Of a stretch of DNA of 10,963 bases, positions 1-6,568 are shown in pieces (within the stretch, counting starts at the first letter, position 1; the number at the start of each line of letters is the position of its first letter). Origin of the DNA: CAYXVU01 sp964468725. GTDB taxonomy: Bacteria; Acidobacteriota; Blastocatellia; UBA7656. The notes below the pieces were generated by a model, which was given only the letters and a program-made list of their open reading frames with translations, did not search any database and was not told the origin of the DNA. Position numbers and translations under genes: made by a program. The stretch covers positions 1 through 10,963 of the forward strand of contig CAYXVU010000203.1 in assembly GCA_964468725.1 (NCBI GenBank), written 5' to 3'.

Positions 1-2
1 CG

Positions 3-1685
3 ATGAAGTTGTTGCGACATTATCCGGCTTTGCCGGTTGGCGGCGGCTTTGCCTTGCGATTAGCGCAAGCGAATCTGGAATTGGAACGCCACACCGAAGC
101 CGCAGAGACAGCACGACGCGCCCAGCGACTCGGCGTAACCGGAGAAGAACGCAATCAAGCGCTCTTCGTTGAGGGCGTAGCCGAACATCGGCTCAGTAGG
201 CTGGAAGCGGCGCGGCGCGCCTTCACGCGATTGGTTACAGAGTCCCCGCACAGCGCAATCATCGAAGAAGCGCGGGGCTATCTGGCGATGGTTGCCGAAG
301 ATATGGGCGATATGAGCGGCGCGTTAGAACAGTATCTCGCTTTGGATTATCGAAAGGATGTGGCCTATTTCGTTGATGTGTTGCTGACGACCGAGCAGCT
401 TGCCGATTTCGTCGCCCGACATCCGGCGACGCCCAAACGCGACGAGTTGCTCTATGCTCTCGGCGTGCGCTATCTGCGCGACCGACGATGGCAAGAGGCG
501 CGCAACACTTTGGCAACCATTCGCACCACAGGGCGCAACGCGGATTGGCAGTACGAGATGGAGATGCAGTCGTATAGCGACTATGGCAATCAGCGAAGAA
601 CGGCCAAAGAGGATGGCTTTGACCCGCGCATCGAGGGTATTCGACCGCAATGGATCGAACAGGATTTGAGAACCGCCAACGATCTCGAACGGCTGGAGAA
701 ACAGGTTGAGGCAGCCGAGGACAACGAAGCGAAGGCCGAAGCTCTCTATCAACTGGCGAGCTATCAGTATCAAGGCACGCTGCTGTTTTATAACCCGGCG
801 GCCTGGGGAGGCGAGCGCCATTATTGGCTTTATGAACTTGATGCCAACGGCACCTATCGTCAGCCGGGCGAAGCCCAACGGCTCTTCCGCCATATGCAGC
901 AGCATGATCGAGCGGCGCATGCGCTGCCCATATTTTTAGAGATTGTGCGCCGCTTTCCTCATACTCGCGCGGCGCGCGACGCGCTCTATACAGCGGCGGT
1001 TTGTCACGACCGCTTGTCGAATTACAACAATTATTGGCGCGAAATCTATGCGAAAGGCGGCTATGCCGGAGAGCGGCTGGTGACCTATGCAGATGTGCGG
1101 CGAACCTATCGGGATTATCATTACCCCATCGGCACCTATGGATGGGAACCGGCAACGCGCACTGTCAACGGTGGCGCAGCTTGGTTAACTCTGCCGAAAC
1201 CGCCGCCGCGCCCGTCGCGCTGGCAACGCGCCGTCACGATGGTCGAGTCACAAACGAAAGCGATGGCCGAAGCCTTGCTCGCCTTCGGCAATTGGTATGC
1301 GAAGGAGATGCAAGCATTCCGCATCTGGGTCGCGCGGCTCAGTCGGCAGATGCGGTTTTTCTCTCTGCTCTCCGGATGGGCATTGTTGCTATGGCTGGGA
1401 CTCTGCGCGGCAAACCGCTTGCGCCGCGAATTGGCGCAGTGCCCGCCCTGTCCTGCCGAGCGATTAGAGCAGGTGAAGACTCAACTCACCATCACTTGGC
1501 TGTCGCCGCGAATTGCGAGCTATCTGCATCAACAGACTTGCGACGAGTGGCGCGCGCGCGGGTATGATTTGATGTATCGAGCGCGGCAACTCGCTCAAAC
1601 GGACGGCGGTCTGACGACGCTGATGTGGAACGCGCTGGCGCAAGGGTTTCTCTTCACCGTGACGGTGATGCTGTTGCTGTTTTGA
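3..1685 (+). CDS. TPR-like repeat protein with C-terminal membrane anchor, probably 5'-truncated
   Basis: The frame is open from the window edge to TGA at 1683-1685. The first ATG is at base 3 with no room for a ribosome site, and the protein begins straight in helical repeat sequence, so this is probably the 3' part of a longer gene. Residues about 15-115 look like degenerate tetratricopeptide repeats (alternating small and large hydrophobic residues, for example AARRAFTRLVTESPHSA). A second helical region spans about 145-345, with FLEIVRRFPHTRAARDALY at 311-329. Residues 451-470 form a clear membrane segment, and the last ~16 residues (545-560) are strongly hydrophobic too. Cysteines at 480 and 483 (CPPC) follow the membrane segment. 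TPR domains usually act as protein-protein scaffolds; the partner and pathway cannot be read here. The stop lies 10 bp from the stop of the convergent hpt gene. Confidence 0.75.
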   Translation: MKLLRHYPALPVGGGFALRLAQANLELERHTEAAETARRAQRLGVTGEERNQALFVEGVAEHRLSRLEAARRAFTRLVTESPHSAIIEEARGYLAMVAEDMGDMSGALEQYLALDYRKDVAYFVDVLLTTEQLADFVARHPATPKRDELLYALGVRYLRDRRWQEARNTLATIRTTGRNADWQYEMEMQSYSDYGNQRRTAKEDGFDPRIEGIRPQWIEQDLRTANDLERLEKQVEAAEDNEAKAEALYQLASYQYQGTLLFYNPAAWGGERHYWLYELDANGTYRQPGEAQRLFRHMQQHDRAAHALPIFLEIVRRFPHTRAARDALYTAAVCHDRLSNYNNYWREIYAKGGYAGERLVTYADVRRTYRDYHYPIGTYGWEPATRTVNGGAAWLTLPKPPPRPSRWQRAVTMVESQTKAMAEALLAFGNWYAKEMQAFRIWVARLSRQMRFFSLLSGWALLLWLGLCAANRLRRELAQCPPCPAERLEQVKTQLTITWLSPRIASYLHQQTCDEWRARGYDLMYRARQLAQTDGGLTTLMWNALAQGFLFTVTVMLLLF

Positions 1686-1695
1686 TGGCGTGCAG

Positions 1696-2271
1696 CTATG
1701 AATTCCGAATCAGGTAATCGGGGTTGACGGGCACGGCGATGTGCGGCAAGTTGCGATACATCTCCGCCGCATCCAACCCGTAGCCGACGACGAATTGATT
1801 GGGGATGGGAAAGCCGATGTATTTGGCGTTCACTTCGGTTTGGTGGCAGTCGGGTTTGTCGAGCAGCGCCGCAATCTGCAAGGAGTTCACATCGCGTGAG
1901 CGAAAGATGTTGACCAGATAATTCAACGTCAAACCCGTATCAATAATATCTTCGACGACGAGCACATCTTTGCCCGCTAAACTCTTGTCGAGGTCTTTAG
2001 TGATCTTCACTTCGCCCGACGAGTGCGTAGACATGCCATAACTGGAGATGCCCATAAAATCTATCGAAAGCGGCAGATCAATGGCGCGCATCAAATCCGA
2101 CAAGAAGACGCACGCGCCTTTGAGCACTGCCAGCAGGTGGAGGTTTTTGCCCACATAATCACGGGTAATCTGTTTGCCCATCTCGCGCACTCGCGCTTGC
2201 AATCTGTCAGCGTCAATCAATACGGTTAAATTCGGATCGTTAATAAATGAGATGGGGTTAGTCGCACTCAT
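1696..2271 (-). CDS. hpt: Hypoxanthine(-guanine) phosphoribosyltransferase
   Basis: This cytoplasmic purine-salvage enzyme joins hypoxanthine or guanine to PRPP to give IMP or GMP. The 191-residue protein has the family's usual length. It shows the LKGA loop at about 50-53, the PRPP-binding signature VLVVEDIIDTG at about 103-113, and the base-contacting stretch FVVGYGLD at about 160-167. The start at 2271 is chosen over an in-frame GTG at 2310 for three reasons: AAGGAG stands 7 nt before ATG 2271, the family starts near this point, and the GTG at 2310 lies inside the predicted -10 box, so it would not be in the transcript. The gene converges on the TPR-like gene with a 10-bp gap and has no obvious hairpin terminator. 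Xanthine or hypoxanthine preference cannot be judged by eye. Confidence 0.96.
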   Translation of the reverse strand: MSATNPISFINDPNLTVLIDADRLQARVREMGKQITRDYVGKNLHLLAVLKGACVFLSDLMRAIDLPLSIDFMGISSYGMSTHSSGEVKITKDLDKSLAGKDVLVVEDIIDTGLTLNYLVNIFRSRDVNSLQIAALLDKPDCHQTEVNAKYIGFPIPNQFVVGYGLDAAEMYRNLPHIAVPVNPDYLIRNS

Positions 2272-2308
2272 GACGGCTCTCCTTCCTGCGGGTTTTGGTT
2301 GAGCGGGC

Positions 2309-2338
2309 ACTATACGAAAAGAGGCTTTCGAGTGTCAA
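2309..2338 (-). promoter_or_regulatory. Sigma-70-type promoter of hpt
   Basis: Reading the minus strand, TTGACA (2338-2333) and TATAGT (2314-2309) are separated by 18 bp. Transcription would begin near 2302, giving a leader of about 30 nt with AGGAAGGAG ahead of ATG 2271. The -35 is a perfect consensus and the -10 matches five of six. Confidence 0.75.
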
Positions 2339-2414
2339 CGCGCGACCTTTCTCGCTCAGAAAGAAGATCAAGCGCGGATGAGCAGAGAAGCGACCGACGG
2401 GCGCGAACATCGCC

Positions 2415-2424
2415 NNNNNNNNNN
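2415..2424. other. Assembly gap (10 Ns)
   Basis: Ten consecutive N bases are present, the usual filler for a scaffold join. The real gap may be of any size, and sequence left and right of it may not be directly adjacent in the genome. Confidence 0.99.
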
Positions 2425-2539
2425 TATAGCTATCCGTCTCACCCATGTCCATCAGGCCTCTCACTCTCGTGCACATCTCCGCCCTTAGAAGACAGCCCGC
2501 CCCAGTTTAATCCGTTACTCGCCAGCCAAATCTTGCCGC

Positions 2540-2568
2540 TTGCTCGCAGCGCCAAGAGCCACTATATT
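2540..2568 (+). promoter_or_regulatory. Candidate promoter for the CxxCH/DUF3471-like gene
   Basis: TTGCTC (2540-2545) and TATATT (2563-2568) are 17 bp apart. The -10 is good and the -35 is moderate. The predicted leader is about 45 nt and leads to GAGGAG at 2607-2612. Confidence 0.4.
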
Positions 2569-2620
2569 CAGGGCGGACTGTTTACAGCGAACGCACTACG
2601 ACTTGTGAGGAGAAGAGAAC

Positions 2621-3226
2621 GTGAGGATCATCAAACTTGCCGTCGCCTGCGGCTTCATCGCATTCATCGCCGTCGCGTTATCCGGTTCGGCTTTCGGCTA
2701 CCCGCCCTTTCTGGTTAAAGCGAAAAAGTTCGGCGCCAAAGATTGCACCTTCTGCCATATTGAACCCGAAGGCGGGCCGCCTTTTAATGATCGCGGGCAA
2801 TGGTTGCTGGCGGAAAAAGAACGCCGCAGTGCGGAAGTGGTTGACCCGGCATGGCTGGTGAGCTACAAACCCGGCGCAGGCAAAGCGGCTAAACCTGCTG
2901 AATCGCCGACCAAAAACGACGCTGCTCCGGCCATCACCGAGAAGCCTGCCAATCAAGGCAGTAAGATTGATCCGAAAGTTTTTGACGCCTACGTTGGTGA
3001 ATACGAATTGCCGATGTTTGTGCTCATCGTCACCAAAGAGGGCGACAAACTCTTCGGCCAACCGCAGGACAATAACAAAGAAGAACTCGTGCCCGATTCG
3101 GAAACCGAATTTACGGTCACTAATGTCAAGGCCAAAGTGAAATTCGTTAAAGATGACAAAGGTACGGTTACGCACATGGTCGTCACCCTCAACGGGCAAG
3201 ATTTTCAGGGGAAGAAGATCAAATAA
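2621..3226 (+). CDS. Secreted CxxCH (monohaem-type) protein with C-terminal DUF3471-like domain
   Basis: The 201-residue protein starts at GTG 2621, with GAGGAG 8 nt upstream. Residues 1-26 form a signal peptide (basic MRIIK, hydrophobic core, likely cleavage after SAFG), so the protein should be exported. CTFCH at 42-46 is a c-type haem attachment motif, followed by the tract GGPPFNDRGQWL. A Lys/Pro/Ala-rich linker (about 83-114) leads to a C-terminal domain at about 116-201 with YVGEYELP, LFGQPQ, and LNGQDFQGKKIK. That pattern resembles DUF3471, a small beta-rich domain usually found at the C-terminus of serine beta-lactamase-like proteins. Haem binding and an electron-transfer role are inferred from one motif only, and no distal Met ligand can be assigned. 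It is probably a single-gene unit, with its own promoter and a strong hairpin after it. Confidence 0.85.
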   Translation: MRIIKLAVACGFIAFIAVALSGSAFGYPPFLVKAKKFGAKDCTFCHIEPEGGPPFNDRGQWLLAEKERRSAEVVDPAWLVSYKPGAGKAAKPAESPTKNDAAPAITEKPANQGSKIDPKVFDAYVGEYELPMFVLIVTKEGDKLFGQPQDNNKEELVPDSETEFTVTNVKAKVKFVKDDKGTVTHMVVTLNGQDFQGKKIK

Positions 3227-3251
3227 TCGCCGCGCCCAATTCGAAACGACA

Positions 3252-3287
3252 AAAGGCTGAACGAAGAGATCATTTCGTTCAGCCTTT
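3252..3287. terminator. Bidirectional hairpin terminator
   Basis: A perfect 14-bp stem (3252-3265 with 3274-3287) encloses an 8-nt loop. It lies in the 82-bp gap between two convergent genes. The stem's outer pairs are A-T rich, so T residues close the hairpin on both strands: TTT then CGGTTTCG to the right, and TTTT then GTCGTTTCG to the left. It probably ends transcription from both sides. Confidence 0.8.
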
Positions 3288-3308
3288 CGGTTTCGCTGGC
3301 AGATGCGA

Positions 3309-3767
3309 TCAGTCGGTAATTTGCACGCCGCTCGCCATCATCATCACCACTTGTTGCGGCCCTTTGATCTTCGAGACATCAACTTTCTCTTTTGCCTCGC
3401 TGGCCAGATGGCGCGCATGGTCTTCGCTGATCGTCTTCTTTTCGACGATGCCTTCCAACACGACTTTCTTGCCCGCAGAGTTTTTGGGAACGAAGAAGCC
3501 ATAATCTTTGAACTTCACTTGCATCGCATGCTCGCCATCGGTGACGATCAACCAACATCCTTTGGCCTGACAGACATCGCGAATCTCGCCAACGATTTTG
3601 ATCGTTTGGTCGGCGTACTTTTCCGTGTTCGAGATGGCTTCACTGAGCGCCACCTCTTTGGCATCGGTGAAGGCCGCGCCGAAGTGCTGTCCGGCTTGCT
3701 GTCCGACGACCGGCAGCGCCAGTCCCAAGAGAGCCAACATCAGTGTGAGAGAAGACCGACGAATCAT
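3309..3767 (-). CDS. Secreted DUF4920-type protein
   Basis: This 152-residue protein begins at ATG 3767, with GGAGG 8 nt upstream. A longer in-frame start at 3821 is rejected because it would place that ribosome site and the predicted -10 region inside the gene. Residues 1-22 form a signal peptide with a hydrophobic core at 7-21 and a likely cut near VVG-QQ. The rest matches the pattern I know for DUF4920: KIVGEIRDVCQAKGCWL at about 57-73, then FKDYGFFVPKNSAGKKVVLEG (about 86-106), then SEDHARHLA. Cys66 and Cys71 frame a CxxxxC motif that could bind a metal or form a disulfide. The family has no established biochemical role, though its core resembles an OB-like beta barrel. The gene has its own promoter and ends at the shared hairpin. 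Confidence 0.85.
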   Translation of the reverse strand: MIRRSSLTLMLALLGLALPVVGQQAGQHFGAAFTDAKEVALSEAISNTEKYADQTIKIVGEIRDVCQAKGCWLIVTDGEHAMQVKFKDYGFFVPKNSAGKKVVLEGIVEKKTISEDHARHLASEAKEKVDVSKIKGPQQVVMMMASGVQITD

Positions 3768-3804
3768 TTCTGCATCCTCCGAATATGAAGTTGAACCGCG
3801 CGTG

Positions 3805-3835
3805 ATTATAGCATCTGACATTTAACCGGAAGCAA
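3805..3835 (-). promoter_or_regulatory. Promoter of the DUF4920-type gene
   Basis: On the minus strand a perfect TATAAT (3810-3805) lies 19 bp after TTGCTT (3835-3830). The predicted start near 3798 gives a leader of about 30 nt that includes the GGAGG site. The long spacer makes the -35 less certain than the -10. Confidence 0.6.
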
Positions 3836-3849
3836 GCGGGGCGCGAAAA

Positions 3850-3878
3850 TTGACGCTCAAAAAGCGCAATGCTAGACT
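3850..3878 (+). promoter_or_regulatory. Promoter of the Trm112-like/glycosyltransferase unit
   Basis: TTGACG (3850-3855) and TAGACT (3873-3878) are separated by an ideal 17 bp. Transcription would start near 3885, only about 20 nt before the GTG at 3905. It is back-to-back with the DUF4920-gene promoter, leaving 14 bp between the two -35 boxes. Confidence 0.65.
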
Positions 3879-3904
3879 GACCGCTCATCAACAGGAGGTG
3901 TCCG

Positions 3905-4084
3905 GTGCCCGTAAGCGAACGATTATTGGAATTGCTGGTCTGCCCGGTCTGCAAAGTCAAAGTGGAGTTGCAATCCGATGGCAACGGTTTGAAATGCCCG
4001 GAGTGCAGGCGCATCTATCCGGTGCGCGATGACATCCCCATTATGCTGGTTGACGAAGCATCAGAGGCAGTGGTTGACGCGTGA
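3905..4084 (+). CDS. Trm112 family (UPF0434/YcaR-like) zinc-ribbon protein
   Basis: This small gene of 59 residues starts at GTG 3905, with AGGAGGTG at 3893-3900. It carries two CxxC pairs, CPVC at 13-16 and CPEC at 31-34, which together should bind one zinc. The flanking LLELLVCPVCK and RRIYPVRDDIPIML segments are the family hallmark. Trm112 proteins are best known as activating partners of methyltransferases; bacterial YcaR-type members are poorly understood and often lie beside lipid A or envelope genes. Here the TGA (4082-4084) overlaps the next gene's GTG (4081-4083), so translation of the two is probably coupled and they likely share the promoter at 3850. The role in this pair is not known. 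Confidence 0.9.
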   Translation: MPVSERLLELLVCPVCKVKVELQSDGNGLKCPECRRIYPVRDDIPIMLVDEASEAVVDA

Positions 4085-5211
4085 GGCTGTCCGATCATAA
4101 TGCCGCTCCCCGCAACACGAGGCTGAATTGGTCGCTCATCAATCGCGTCCTGCTCATTCGTTTGCGATCTATCGGTGACACGGTGTTATTGACCCCTTGT
4201 CTGGCCGCTCTCAAAGCGTGGCGACCGGACATCGAAATCGAAGTCTTGTCCGAACCGCTCGCCGCGCCTCTGCTTGAGCATCATCCGCTGGTTGATCGCC
4301 TGATCGTTGCTGACCCGACGCTGACGGCGCGGGTGGATTTACTGGCACGCCTGCGTGCGCGGAACTATGATGCGGCGTTCAATCTGCACGGCGGCACGAC
4401 GGCGACGCTGGTTGCGCGACTCTGCGGCGCTCGCTACACAATCGGCTATGCAGGGTTTCGACAGAGTTGGTTGCTCACCGACCGCGCGCCTGCGCCGGAC
4501 GAGATTTTAGGGCGAAAAGAGATTCACAGTGTTGAACAACAACTCGCTTTGTTGCATTGGTCGGGCGTGCCGTGGCCGACGCACCCTGTGCGCTTGGGGC
4601 TGGCCGTTTCGCCGGAAGCGCAAAACCGTTTGCAGCAACGACTCGCTGCTTACACAACTCTTACGGACGCTGCCTCGCAAGGCGATTTCGCCGTGATGGC
4701 ACCGGCGGCGGCGCTGCCTTCGAAGCAGTGGCGAGCGGATGGCTTTGCTATGGTGGCCGACTATGTGCGCGAAGAGTTCGGCTTGCCTGCCATCATCGTC
4801 GCTGGGGTCGGACAAGAGGCAATAGCCGAACAAGTAGCTCAAACGGCGCATAGCCGACCGATTGTGCTGACGGATTTGTCGCTGCCCGAATTGATGGCGT
4901 TGCTGGAATCGAGCCGGATTTTCATTGGCAATGACAGCGGCCCGGCGCACATCGCTGCGGCCTTTCATCGCCCGCTGGTCGTGATTTTCGGCTCGTCGAA
5001 TCCGGAGGTCTGGCATCCCTGGACGGATGCGCCGTATCGCGTTGTGCAAGCAGCGCCGCGCACGCAACCCATCGCCAGCATTACCAATGAAGCCGTCTGC
5101 CAGGCGCTTGACGAAGTTTGGCGCGAGGCGATGGGTGGAAGGGACGATGGTAAGAAGACAGGATTGAAGAATTCAAGAATTCAGGAATTCAGAATTCAGG
5201 AGTCGGAATGA
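4081..5211 (+). CDS. Glycosyltransferase family 9, ADP-heptose:LPS heptosyltransferase-like
   Basis: The protein transfers heptose from ADP-heptose to the inner core of lipopolysaccharide at the cytoplasmic face, judging by family. The 376 residues show the GT9 N-terminal motif LLIRLRSIGDTVLLTP at 24-39, with Asp33 matching the catalytic Asp of WaaC/WaaF. The C-terminal nucleotide-sugar site is FIGNDSGPAHIAAAF at 281-295, followed by VVIFGSSNP. The start is GTG 4081, overlapping the Trm112-like gene. From about residue 359 onward (KTGLKNSRIQEFRIQ) the sequence is encoded by the left arm of an intergenic-type inverted repeat, so this tail is probably an addition and not part of the fold. WaaC, WaaF and WaaQ subtypes cannot be told apart here. 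Confidence 0.9.
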   Translation: MRLSDHNAAPRNTRLNWSLINRVLLIRLRSIGDTVLLTPCLAALKAWRPDIEIEVLSEPLAAPLLEHHPLVDRLIVADPTLTARVDLLARLRARNYDAAFNLHGGTTATLVARLCGARYTIGYAGFRQSWLLTDRAPAPDEILGRKEIHSVEQQLALLHWSGVPWPTHPVRLGLAVSPEAQNRLQQRLAAYTTLTDAASQGDFAVMAPAAALPSKQWRADGFAMVADYVREEFGLPAIIVAGVGQEAIAEQVAQTAHSRPIVLTDLSLPELMALLESSRIFIGNDSGPAHIAAAFHRPLVVIFGSSNPEVWHPWTDAPYRVVQAAPRTQPIASITNEAVCQALDEVWREAMGGRDDGKKTGLKNSRIQEFRIQESE

Positions 5212-5319
5212 ATAGGGAAACGGAGATGGCGACGTCTGCGCTTCATCTGCCGACTGCCTGACACCGTCTGACTCCGGTCTTCTGAATTCCTGAATTCTCG
5301 AATTCTTGACTTCTGTCTC
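5155..5319. repeat. Long imperfect inverted repeat built of GAATTC-type short repeats
   Basis: The arms at 5155-5206 and 5268-5319 pair without gaps at 43 of 52 positions, separated by 61 nt. Each arm contains several GAATTC units in a spaced, degenerate 7-9-nt pattern (TGAATTC, TGACTTC, TGACTCC). The left arm codes for the glycosyltransferase tail, its stop falls just inside the loop, and the right arm ends 11 nt before the next start codon. It resembles short tandemly repeated sequences of cyanobacteria in style. An RNA hairpin here could slow transcription or protect the message, but this is inference. Confidence 0.85.
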
Positions 5320-5330
5320 CTCAGAGTTTT

Positions 5331-6335
5331 ATGCATTCAGACTCGCAAACGATCATCGCGCGCCGCCGCGCTGAAGAGATTGCCGAACGATTCGATGGCA
5401 AGCGTATCATCGTACTCGGCGATTTGATGCTCGATGAGTTCGTTTTCGGGCGCGTGCGGCGCATCTCTCCTGAAGCGCCCGTCCCGGTTGTTGAAGTGGA
5501 TAAACAGACGCTCGCGCTTGGCGGCGCAGGCAATGTGGTGTCGAACCTTGTTGCTTTAGGAGCGATGGCTCTGCCGCTTGGCGTCGTTGGTGACGATACG
5601 GATGCGGAACGCTTGCGAGCGGCATTTACCAAACTCGGCGTACCGGTTGCCGGGTTGATCGTTGACGCAACGCGCCCGACAACCCTCAAGACGCGCATCA
5701 TCGCACATAATCAGCAGATCGTGCGCGCCGACCGCGAGAGTCGCAGGCCGGTCGCTTCGGCTCTTGAGGAGAGTCTCTTTGACGCCTTTCTCGTCGCCCT
5801 CGAAACGGCTGATGCGATGATCGTTTCGGATTACAGCAAAGGGCTGCTGACCCCCAACCTGCTACACCGCATCTTGAGTGCGGCGCGGGCGCGGGCGCTG
5901 CCGGTCAGTCTCGACCCCAAGTTGCGAGATTTCGCCCGTTATCAACCGGTCACCGTCATTACGCCGAATCATCAAGAAGCGGCAGAAGCGGCAGGGTTGG
6001 CGACCGATGACGAAGCGGGCGTGTTGGCCGCGGGGCGGCAACTGCTGGCGACACTCGATTGCGAAGCCGTGTTGATTACGCGCGGCGAAGAGGGCATGTC
6101 GCTGTTTAGCAAAAGCGGCGAAGAGGCGCACATTCAGACTGTTGCCCGCGAAGTCTATGATGTGACCGGCGCAGGCGATACGGTCATTGCTACTTTGACG
6201 TTGGCGTTGGCCAGCGGCGCGGCGCTCATCGAAGCCGCCATCTTGGCTAATCACGCGGCAGGCGTGGTGGTCGGCAAACTGGGAACGGCTACCGTAACGC
6301 GCGCCGAGTTGCTGGCAACGATGCTGGAGGGATAA
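5331..6335 (+). CDS. hldA: D-glycero-beta-D-manno-heptose-7-phosphate kinase (HldA/RfaE domain I type)
   Basis: This cytoplasmic kinase adds the 1-phosphate to heptose 7-phosphate on the route to ADP-heptose, the donor for heptosyltransferases such as the upstream gene. The 334 residues form a PfkB/ribokinase fold. GDLMLDEFVFGRVRRISPEA (30-49) and LGGAGNVVSN (63-72) are the N-terminal signature; LKTRIIAHNQQIVRADRE (119-136) is typical of the heptose kinases; DVTGAGDTV (277-285) holds the anion hole and the base Asp283. Bifunctional HldE has an extra nucleotidyltransferase domain of about 150 residues. This protein ends after the kinase domain, so the adenylyltransferase must be elsewhere. The ATG at 5331 has only a weak AG-rich stretch before it, directly after the repeat arm. 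Confidence 0.92.
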   Translation: MHSDSQTIIARRRAEEIAERFDGKRIIVLGDLMLDEFVFGRVRRISPEAPVPVVEVDKQTLALGGAGNVVSNLVALGAMALPLGVVGDDTDAERLRAAFTKLGVPVAGLIVDATRPTTLKTRIIAHNQQIVRADRESRRPVASALEESLFDAFLVALETADAMIVSDYSKGLLTPNLLHRILSAARARALPVSLDPKLRDFARYQPVTVITPNHQEAAEAAGLATDDEAGVLAAGRQLLATLDCEAVLITRGEEGMSLFSKSGEEAHIQTVAREVYDVTGAGDTVIATLTLALASGAALIEAAILANHAAGVVVGKLGTATVTRAELLATMLEG

Positions 6336-6568
6336 TCATAAAAGCGCAGAAGCCAGAATCCGGAGATCAGCCTGAGAAGCGGCGTCGGTGTGCAGCGTCT
6401 CGGTGTCGTTTCTGACTTCTGACTGCTTGAATTCCTGCCGTTGTCACGGGTCGCGATTTTGGTTGACGAGTGCAGGGCGCGCATAGTTTCATGATGCACG
6501 TCGCCTACCCAATTCCCCCAACAGAGAAATTCATGGGAGCCCGGACGGAGCGAAGAATCGAAACACGA
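6336..6568. other. Intergenic region of 233 bp between kinase and dehydrogenase genes
   Basis: The left half holds a second, more degenerate repeat of the GAATTC/TGACTTC type. Near 6463 there is TTGACG, a possible -35 box for the dehydrogenase gene, but no -10 at a normal distance is convincing. In-frame upstream GTG 6470 and ATGs at 6491, 6494 and 6533 could extend the dehydrogenase, though none has a clear ribosome site. No RNA gene is seen. Confidence 0.5.
6347..6437. repeat. Second, degenerate copy of the TGACTTC/TGAATTC repeat type
   Basis: Short arms at 6347-6358 and 6410-6421 pair at 11 of 12 positions around a 51-nt loop. The right side shares TGACTTCTG (6413-6421) and TGAATTCCTG (6428-6437) with the right arm of the larger element at 5268-5319. 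Both elements lie immediately next to hldA, one before and one after it. Confidence 0.6.

Larger units (their letters stand above)
2272..2620. other. Divergent intergenic region, 349 bp, interrupted by the N gap
   Basis: The region lies between the divergent hpt and CxxCH-protein genes. It holds the hpt promoter on the left and a weaker candidate promoter for the rightward gene. Between about 2340 and 2530 I see no convincing coding sequence, RNA gene or repeat. Short open frames crossing the gap run through the Ns and have no start signal. Because the gap may hide sequence, the true distance between the two genes is unknown. Confidence 0.6.

Noticed and set aside
259..1155. A 298-codon open frame on the minus strand, inside the TPR-like gene
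   Set aside because: It is antisense to a good coding frame, its product is Arg/Pro/Ala-rich without domain logic, and it has no start signal; it is a shadow of GC-rich codons.
3345..3360. Run of CATCATCATCACCAC-like codons that might look like a His tag or repeat
   Set aside because: On the coding minus strand this reads VVMMMAS near the C-terminus of the DUF4920-type protein; it is ordinary coding sequence.
3303..3788. A 161-codon plus-strand open frame opposite the DUF4920 gene
   Set aside because: The minus-strand protein has a signal peptide, ribosome site and family motifs; the plus frame contains odd His-rich stretches and no such support.
3850..4032. A 60-codon plus-strand frame overlapping the Trm112-like gene
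   Set aside because: Its start falls in the -35 box of the predicted promoter, and the overlapping frame from 3905 has two CxxC pairs and a strong ribosome site.
6463..6490. Possible promoter for the dehydrogenase gene starting from TTGACG
   Set aside because: No -10 box stands at 16-19 bp; the nearest candidates are at about 13-15 bp and poor.
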